From an uncultured Legionella sp. (GTDB lineage Bacteria; Pseudomonadota; Gammaproteobacteria; Legionellales; Legionellaceae), in assembly GCA_902168255.1 (NCBI GenBank), contig CABHON010000007.1, forward strand, positions 1 through 64,000: 64,000 nt of DNA, in the 5' to 3' direction. A program made the position numbers and the translations under genes. Positions 57,916 to 64,000 of this stretch are shown here, piece by piece (position 1 is the stretch's first letter; the number at the start of each line of letters is the position of its first letter). Below the pieces are notes generated by a model. The model saw only the letters and a program-made list of their open reading frames with translations. It was not told where the DNA came from and did no database searches.

Positions 57916-59853
57916 ATGTTACTTAGTTACAAAACCAATATTATGTCATACAAAGTACATCCTAATTTTCCCACTTCACATGAAGCAGCGGATTATCCTC
58001 AATCTGTTTACTCAGATCATTCTCCTCTCTTGATTGATATACAACTCTTTCCACATACAAGGCCGGTTAAGCTAATTTCATTAAAAATGATGGATGCTTC
58101 TTTAGGAAAAAATCTCAGTGGATTTCATTTTTATTTTGAAGAAACAGCTGAGGAAACAGAAAGACGATACAAAAGGACAGCAGAAAGTTTATTACTAAGC
58201 ATAAAAAACTATGAGGTAGACATTCTCCATCTACAAGAAGTTAGCGAGATAATGTTTCACCTATTATTTTACTCTCTAAAAAATTGGAAAATAATTTTTG
58301 ATGCTCAGAATGGTCTTCTTAGTGCTTATAATTGCCGCACATTTGCTCAGTTAGAAAAGGTTTCAAAAAAGGCCACACACCGATTAATTTCTATTAAACT
58401 TAAACACAGACATCTCAATACTATTATTGAAACACATAATATATGGTGTTACCCAGAATATTTCCCAACAACAGTTCAAAAAAGCCTTAACAGCATATTA
58501 CTCTATACTCCAGCAGACTTTTCCATCGTTACTGGCGTTTTCAATGCGAAAATGGCCGCCTTAGGAGCTAGAAAAAGGAACATAATCACAAGTATAAAAC
58601 CACTAATAATTAGCCATAAAATTGGGCTGGATTTTACGCAAATTACTGATTTTAGCGATGGTGCATTTTTGTATAATAAAAAGGAAAAAAAAATACACCA
58701 GCTTGAGATACAAACACTTAGTTTTTACACCGGAAAAATCATTGAAGAGGATGAATTAAATGTTTTTTTAGCAGAAGATGACGCCTATTATCCAACATTG
58801 AGCTTAGATAACTCTTTTAAAAAACCAACTTTTCAAAACTCAACACTCACAATGATAAACTGCCAGCGAAGACTTCAATCGTTATTTAATGATGAGAGTA
58901 TTCAAATTTTTCCCATCGCGAATGCTCATAATGAATCCGGCATAGGTGTGTATTTACAGGAAGGCTCTGATATGTATTCAATATTACATCATAAGCTTTC
59001 CAATAATAGTAATTTTCAGTTCCGTAGACTAGAAAGCAAAAAAGAAGCTCAAGGTGCTTATGAATGTATTTTCATTCTAAATAATCAACAAGATGTCTTT
59101 TATAAAGCAATTGAAGAAATTAAACAAGATCTATTACTTGAAAAGTTAAAAATACAAATTATGAGTCGTCTCCACCGTCAGATTACTTTGCTTTCCATAG
59201 ACTCATGGATGTTTAGATCTAAAACCACCAAAAAGAAACTGGCGACATTAATTGATCTGAATAATCGCATCAGTGAAGCTTGGTATAACTCTCTGTACGA
59301 CCGATCAGTGAAAGATATTCTTAATCCTATTATTAGAGAATGGGAATTTGATACAAACAATCAAGAAGTGCTAGTCAATCATCGCTTAAAATTACTTTCA
59401 AAAGGAAATAATACTTTGACAAAAAGTGAAAAATTATTACGCGAAATTAAAAATATCATTAATTTTGACGAAGAAAAAATCCCAGATAATAATTTCCGGG
59501 AAGATATTATTCATCGCTTAATTCACCTGATAAACCAACTTACTAAAAAAAATAGTAATTTAGCTACTGACAAAAGACTTTGCTTTCAAAATTTATTACA
59601 TCACATTCAACACATGGAATTAAATTCTCCTGCATGGATGTATTATCAAATAATTACCGCATGGGAAAAAACTCCCTATAAAGAAACAACATTAACCTAT
59701 AATGATGTTATTAAAAAGAAAGAATTTTTTTCATTCGCCTTTTTCTCAGCAAGTGAAAACGTGCTCTTTAAATTAAAGTCAGACTTATACAATCAGGCAA
59801 AAAATAATGGCGAAGATCTTACGGTACGCAAAGTATTAGGATTTCAACATTAG
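57916..59853 (+). CDS. Large hypothetical protein with permuted, degenerate EEP-like domain; effector candidate
   Basis: The protein has 645 residues (a second ATG lies at 57943). Residues 33-37 are SDHSP, normally the last motif of endonuclease/exonuclease/phosphatase (EEP) enzymes. They precede the usual first strand (VKLISLKMMDAS, 51-62) and then VDILHLQEVSE (101-111, with the catalytic E), IIETHNIW (170-177) and VTGVFNAK (205-212). The order therefore looks circularly permuted. Two catalytic positions are changed: the N of the first strand is lost and GDFN reads GVFN. The remaining 400 residues are helical, charged and unfamiliar. No signal peptide. It may be a pseudoenzyme or a secreted effector. 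Confidence 0.6.
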   Translation: MLLSYKTNIMSYKVHPNFPTSHEAADYPQSVYSDHSPLLIDIQLFPHTRPVKLISLKMMDASLGKNLSGFHFYFEETAEETERRYKRTAESLLLSIKNYEVDILHLQEVSEIMFHLLFYSLKNWKIIFDAQNGLLSAYNCRTFAQLEKVSKKATHRLISIKLKHRHLNTIIETHNIWCYPEYFPTTVQKSLNSILLYTPADFSIVTGVFNAKMAALGARKRNIITSIKPLIISHKIGLDFTQITDFSDGAFLYNKKEKKIHQLEIQTLSFYTGKIIEEDELNVFLAEDDAYYPTLSLDNSFKKPTFQNSTLTMINCQRRLQSLFNDESIQIFPIANAHNESGIGVYLQEGSDMYSILHHKLSNNSNFQFRRLESKKEAQGAYECIFILNNQQDVFYKAIEEIKQDLLLEKLKIQIMSRLHRQITLLSIDSWMFRSKTTKKKLATLIDLNNRISEAWYNSLYDRSVKDILNPIIREWEFDTNNQEVLVNHRLKLLSKGNNTLTKSEKLLREIKNIINFDEEKIPDNNFREDIIHRLIHLINQLTKKNSNLATDKRLCFQNLLHHIQHMELNSPAWMYYQIITAWEKTPYKETTLTYNDVIKKKEFFSFAFFSASENVLFKLKSDLYNQAKNNGEDLTVRKVLGFQH

Positions 59854-59872
59854 GTGCTAAAAAATTTATTGC

Positions 59873-62800
59873 TCATATTCTAGTGCGATATGATGGGGAT
59901 GTAGCAGAAAAAGAGAAATATGAAGCAGGGCTGCTCGGACTCTTTGTAGGATTTTTTGGAGTTTTGGGGGTTGAGGAAAGTAGGCTATTTGGGTTTCCTA
60001 CATAAAAAGCAGAATCAGAACCTTGGTTCCCTGCGGTTCCTTGATGATAAGCTGCTAACAATGCTTGCAATCTTAAATCCTTAACACCAAATTTGGGTGT
60101 AATTTCAACCTCTTTTCCGCCTCCAGCAGCAAGACCAACAGTGTTACAGTGAATAAAGAGTTGAGGACAGACTTTACTATGATGAGGAGAGTCTGTATAA
60201 GAACTTTCTGATTCCTGGTTTTCTGAAGCAGAAGAAAGTCGATAAGAAGAAGAAAGGGTAATCGCTTTATGTTTTCTTTGTTTTGGTGCAATATCTCTTG
60301 TGATTGTTGGTTCTATTTCCAAGGATATCTCCGTGTATGGCAATTTACTTTTCAATCCAAGCCACTGAAGCCATGTTAGTGCTTTAGGATTCGTTTGATT
60401 TAATTCAGTTACAATTGAACTGTTTTCCTGTGCAAGAGATGAAAGTTTATTTTTATAGTTATACCCTATCCACCCATACCATCGATACCACGACTCACAT
60501 TTGATTCGGGCATTGTTGAAGTTTTTTAATAATGCCTTGGTATGAAGAATATTATGAGGATCCTTATAATATTTTTCATATTCTTGATAGTTTTTCATTT
60601 TCAATTTCGGTCCCAAGCCTTTTGCTCGTAGATAATCGGAATATGCCCAGGCAATGATAGCGGCTTTTTTAGCAAGTATAGCGTGATGTTCCATTGGCAT
60701 TTTTCGTAACTCTCTATTCTGTTCTATGAATAACTCAATACGTTTTAGAACAAGGGGATTAATTGCCCTTATTTGAGATTTGAGCATTCTAATATCATTA
60801 ATTGAAGTCGCGCCTTCAATTGAATTCATGAGCATTGAAAGTTCATTGTTAGTAAATGCTGGGTTGAGTTTTAATGTTTTAACCTGGTTATTTCTTATAA
60901 ATGTTTTAACGTCTTCTAAATCTAAGGTGTCGAAATTTGTTTTAGATAAATCTAATATATTTTTATTATAAAGTGTTTGCAAATGAGGAAGTGAAATGGC
61001 AGATGATAACTCACATTCTTCACTATATTGCCGTTTTTGTGCAAAGGCTTCATAGGTTGCATACGAACTGCTTTCATACCAGGATTGTACTTTTACATGA
61101 TTTTTTACATACCAATTAATTAAAAGCTGCGCATCACAAATATGATCAAATTGCGCATAAAATTCGACATTATTTTCTAGTGAACTCTTGCTATTCGGCC
61201 GTGAAATCTTTTGCAGTTCGTGATTATGTGAAAATTTTTCGAAATATTCACTACATACATAGGCAATACGAGCGGCTACATAACATACATTATCAGGTTG
61301 TATATTAATATTTTCTTTTTGATTTCCCCACTGTGAAAATTCATGCCGATATTCACCTACTTTTTGTAAAATATTTATGGCTTCTCTAAGATATTGATTA
61401 TAATGGGTATTAAATGAAACAGAATTTGGATTACTATTTTTTTGTTCCTCTTTTATTTGATAAATTAACGCGTTTAATTTTTTCTTGATTTGTTGGGTTC
61501 GACCAAAAATTCGTGATGGAGTTAATTTATTGGCTATTTCAGCTAACTTACCCTCGAGTAAAGGCAATGCAAAATTTATAATACTCTCGCCGGAGTATGC
61601 TTGTAATTGGTTGTCGCGCTTTATTGCCTGAAGAAAATGCAATCTTTGCATGTCATCGTCTTCATGTGCTTGCAATAATGATGCTAATTCTACGTCATTA
61701 TCTTCACAAATAATATTAATAAAAGCTACGTTAGATTCATGGGATAATGTATTATTTAAGGCATCTTTTGCAACTAACGATTGCGCTAATTCTTTAAAAA
61801 TACTTTCTAAAGAAATACCTAACTGTAATTTTTTTTCTACTACTGGTTGTATAACTTTTTGAAATACAACTTGCCAATAAAGCAATTTAGCTGCCCGCTC
61901 TTCACCTCTTTCACCTTCATCTGCATAATTAAATATAGGTCTTAAAAAGTTTTGTACACGCTCCCAAATTGCTGATGAATTTTGAACATTAATGGGTGAA
62001 AAAATTTTTGAAAAACGAAAGAGCTTATTTGCTGTAGCCTGTATTGAATCTCGCACAGCCTCTGTAAAATCTTTTTTATCTTTCATTCTCACCAAGAAAT
62101 TATCCGCTTCATCCATAAACCCACTTGGCATTAATACATCTTGTAAAATAGGATTATGGTTTAATTGCTCAGGAGAAAGTTGTAAAACAAAATGCTTCCA
62201 ATTATTATGAAAAAAGACATGGTTGTCTATCGCCCAAGTTTCAATTTCTGTTCGACGATCTAAATAAAAAAAACGAACTAAATTATTGGCTGCTTGAGGA
62301 TTTTCTTTAAAAAAAGCTAAGCACCCTTCATTAGATAGCTCTGCGGAAGGGAATAAAAAACCCTTGTCTTCAGTAAATACGTCTTTATTATTCTCATGAA
62401 GCAAAACATTCTTATAGATAGTAAAGATTGCCATCGCAGCCTCACTAACTTGATCACATTTGGCTGTCTGTAACGCCAATACATTTTTTTTAATTTCGCA
62501 AGAAATTTTGGACGCTTCTATCGGCAATAATGTTAACAAAGGACAAACGTGCAGCAAATCACGGATATACTTTTGTTCATGGGGCTTTATTTTAAGATCA
62601 GGATTTGATGTTAAATCAATATGAGTGATTTGTTTTCCATAGGAGAAAACACGGGATAAAGTTTCAACTGACTCTATAGTCAATGCATTACTACTTAAAT
62701 TAATTTTTTCTAGTTCGGGATGAGACACAAAAAAAGTTCTATTAGCATCAAAAAAATGTTTTAAATGAGTCACATGACCATCTAATAATCCTAAATAAGA

Positions 62801-64000
62801 GAGATTAAGTGTTTTTGCATCCTTACTAATATAATTTTCTAATATTTCAAGTGTCCATGAACAATTTTTAAGCAACATCTCTTTAAAAAATTTTTGCTGA
62901 ACTGGTTCAATAGCTGGGTTTTCTGTTAAGTCAATTTCTACCAACCTATTTTTATTCTGTAAAATCCACTCTACCAATTCTTTTGAACCCTCTTGGGATA
63001 AATTATTGTAGCTTAGCTTTAATTGATATATTGTTTCACATTCAGGTAATAATAAAAGGGCTTTTAAAGCGGGCATTTCTTGATCTGTCAGGCATCTACC
63101 AGACAAATCTAATGTGGTTTCCCGGTTATACATTTTTTCTCGTATATCTTTTGGAAGTGTTGGACTTTGATCTAACAACCGACTCTTTTTCAATAAATGA
63201 GGCATATATCCCTGATAAACTTCATAAAAATCGTCTTCACAAGGTTCGCCAATACCCAGACCCTCTTTAAATATTCCACCATATACGGTGTAAAAAGTTT
63301 TATCGCCCATATCTGCAAATTCACATACGAAAGGATGTTTTTCTATTCGGCGTAGGATATTTTCAATATTTTCGATATTTAATATTATTTCTTCCCTCTC
63401 CGCTTTTGAAGGATATTCTAAGCGAAGGGCTGCCCCCTTAAAGGAAAAAAAATTGGCATCTGTTTTGTTTAACGTCCTAATAGAAGGTTGTAATGATGCA
63501 AATAAAGTTGCTAAATCCATTTTTGATGCTTGCATTGCTTGTTGTTCGAGCTCTAACTCATAAAGTTGCTTTAATACATAGGGCTTTATATAGGATGTCA
63601 TTATTTGACTATACAATAATGCACCGATAGCTTGGGCTTGGGTTGTTCGTCCTAGTAACCGTTGGGCATAAGCATATACCACACCGAAATTAGACACGAG
63701 ATAATCAAAGATAACAGTATTTCGAGTCAGATTATATTTTGCATAACAATCAGAATCTTTTTTCAGTTTACGATCTACTATTTTGGCTATAGATGGTAGC
63801 AGTTTGAGCGACATAATTTTTGCTATATTTTTGATCGCTAATTGATTGGTAGTATCAAAATTTCCTGTTTTTCTGAGCTGGTCAACAAAATCCTCAGCTT
63901 CTTTCACAAAATCATAAACGGTCAAAACTTCTTTCAAATTACTGTCATCAATAAATCGTGATAAATCACAGGCAATTTTTCGAGAATCTTGTTGCAAACA
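59873..64000 (-). CDS. Giant leucine-rich-repeat protein, 5' end outside the window
   Basis: The minus-strand frame is open from the right edge, so at least 1375 residues are visible and the start is missing. The first 290 are helical. Residues about 295-480 carry RI-like leucine-rich repeats (TTLDLSGRCLTDQEMPALKA, IYQLKLSYNNLSQEGSKELV, LVEIDLTENPAI, LEKINLSSNALTIESVETLS, ITHIDLTSNPDL), and a further repeat-like stretch lies near 1015-1070 (NILDLSKTNFDTLDLEDVKT). The C-terminal 90 residues are Ser/Thr/Pro/Gly-rich and probably disordered. There is no membrane helix. Size, eukaryotic-like repeats and tail fit a Dot/Icm substrate, an inference only. It ends 19 bp from the convergent 57916 gene. 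Confidence 0.7.
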   Translation of the reverse strand, partial: CLQQDSRKIACDLSRFIDDSNLKEVLTVYDFVKEAEDFVDQLRKTGNFDTTNQLAIKNIAKIMSLKLLPSIAKIVDRKLKKDSDCYAKYNLTRNTVIFDYLVSNFGVVYAYAQRLLGRTTQAQAIGALLYSQIMTSYIKPYVLKQLYELELEQQAMQASKMDLATLFASLQPSIRTLNKTDANFFSFKGAALRLEYPSKAEREEIILNIENIENILRRIEKHPFVCEFADMGDKTFYTVYGGIFKEGLGIGEPCEDDFYEVYQGYMPHLLKKSRLLDQSPTLPKDIREKMYNRETTLDLSGRCLTDQEMPALKALLLLPECETIYQLKLSYNNLSQEGSKELVEWILQNKNRLVEIDLTENPAIEPVQQKFFKEMLLKNCSWTLEILENYISKDAKTLNLSYLGLLDGHVTHLKHFFDANRTFFVSHPELEKINLSSNALTIESVETLSRVFSYGKQITHIDLTSNPDLKIKPHEQKYIRDLLHVCPLLTLLPIEASKISCEIKKNVLALQTAKCDQVSEAAMAIFTIYKNVLLHENNKDVFTEDKGFLFPSAELSNEGCLAFFKENPQAANNLVRFFYLDRRTEIETWAIDNHVFFHNNWKHFVLQLSPEQLNHNPILQDVLMPSGFMDEADNFLVRMKDKKDFTEAVRDSIQATANKLFRFSKIFSPINVQNSSAIWERVQNFLRPIFNYADEGERGEERAAKLLYWQVVFQKVIQPVVEKKLQLGISLESIFKELAQSLVAKDALNNTLSHESNVAFINIICEDNDVELASLLQAHEDDDMQRLHFLQAIKRDNQLQAYSGESIINFALPLLEGKLAEIANKLTPSRIFGRTQQIKKKLNALIYQIKEEQKNSNPNSVSFNTHYNQYLREAINILQKVGEYRHEFSQWGNQKENINIQPDNVCYVAARIAYVCSEYFEKFSHNHELQKISRPNSKSSLENNVEFYAQFDHICDAQLLINWYVKNHVKVQSWYESSSYATYEAFAQKRQYSEECELSSAISLPHLQTLYNKNILDLSKTNFDTLDLEDVKTFIRNNQVKTLKLNPAFTNNELSMLMNSIEGATSINDIRMLKSQIRAINPLVLKRIELFIEQNRELRKMPMEHHAILAKKAAIIAWAYSDYLRAKGLGPKLKMKNYQEYEKYYKDPHNILHTKALLKNFNNARIKCESWYRWYGWIGYNYKNKLSSLAQENSSIVTELNQTNPKALTWLQWLGLKSKLPYTEISLEIEPTITRDIAPKQRKHKAITLSSSYRLSSASENQESESSYTDSPHHSKVCPQLFIHCNTVGLAAGGGKEVEITPKFGVKDLRLQALLAAYHQGTAGNQGSDSAFYVGNPNSLLSSTPKTPKNPTKSPSSPASYFSFSATSPSYRTRI

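Noticed and set aside
1-64000. tRNA, rRNA or CRISPR arrays
   Set aside because: I saw no cloverleaf with a GGTTCRA arm in the gaps, no rRNA core motifs and no regularly spaced direct repeats.

Overview
The window is AT-rich chromosomal DNA of a gammaproteobacterium, most likely of the order Legionellales (Legionella, Coxiella and relatives). Pointers to that order are a DotI/IcmL-type secreted protein, an LbtU-type siderophore porin, a Legionella-style REP-associated transposase at the left edge, and two large eukaryotic-like or effector-like proteins at the right end. Everything here is read from sequence and remembered family signatures; no database search was run.

Layout. 0-5 kb: a transposase fragment, orn and cca (overlapping), three minor type IV pilin genes, a DUF4156-type lipoprotein and an SDR oxidoreductase. 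5-11 kb: a DotI/IcmL-like exported protein, then a compact LPS operon kdsD-kdsC-lptC-lptA-lptB followed by a BepA-like periplasmic protease. 11-19 kb (minus strand): a PD-(D/E)XK DNA repair protein overlapping dnaE, then lbtU with its own promoter. 19-24 kb: an amino-acid permease, a dead IS5-family element enclosed in about 155-bp inverted REP-like arms, gene debris and two small genes. 24-31 kb: an RND pump, proQ-yajQ, an unusual cyclase-MazG fusion, and a second DUF4156 lipoprotein followed by a decayed third copy.

31-52.6 kb is one continuous minus-strand superoperon: rpsL-rpsG-fusA-tuf, the S10 operon, the spc operon, the alpha operon, and then secA and mutT. Convincing promoters lie before rpsL and before rplN (spc). 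Palindromic repeat elements sit in two of its gaps. Several of its proteins are atypical: RpoA has an internal insertion and a charged tail, S7 has a Gly/Ser/acidic insertion, and S14 is long-form but keeps a complete four-cysteine zinc ribbon.

52.9-64 kb: deoB, two small hypothetical genes, typA and tpiA behind a near-consensus promoter, then two convergent large proteins. One is a 645-residue protein that looks like a permuted and partly degenerate endonuclease/exonuclease/phosphatase domain. The other is a >1370-residue leucine-rich-repeat protein that runs off the right edge. Both are candidate secreted effectors.

The housekeeping genes cover RNA turnover and tRNA maturation (orn, cca), outer-membrane biogenesis (kds, lpt, bepA), replication and repair, translation, and protein export. 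The likely novelty lies in the accessory genes (cyclase-MazG fusion, permuted EEP protein, LRR protein), in the insertions in conserved ribosomal and RNA polymerase proteins, and in the repeats lodged inside the ribosomal operon.
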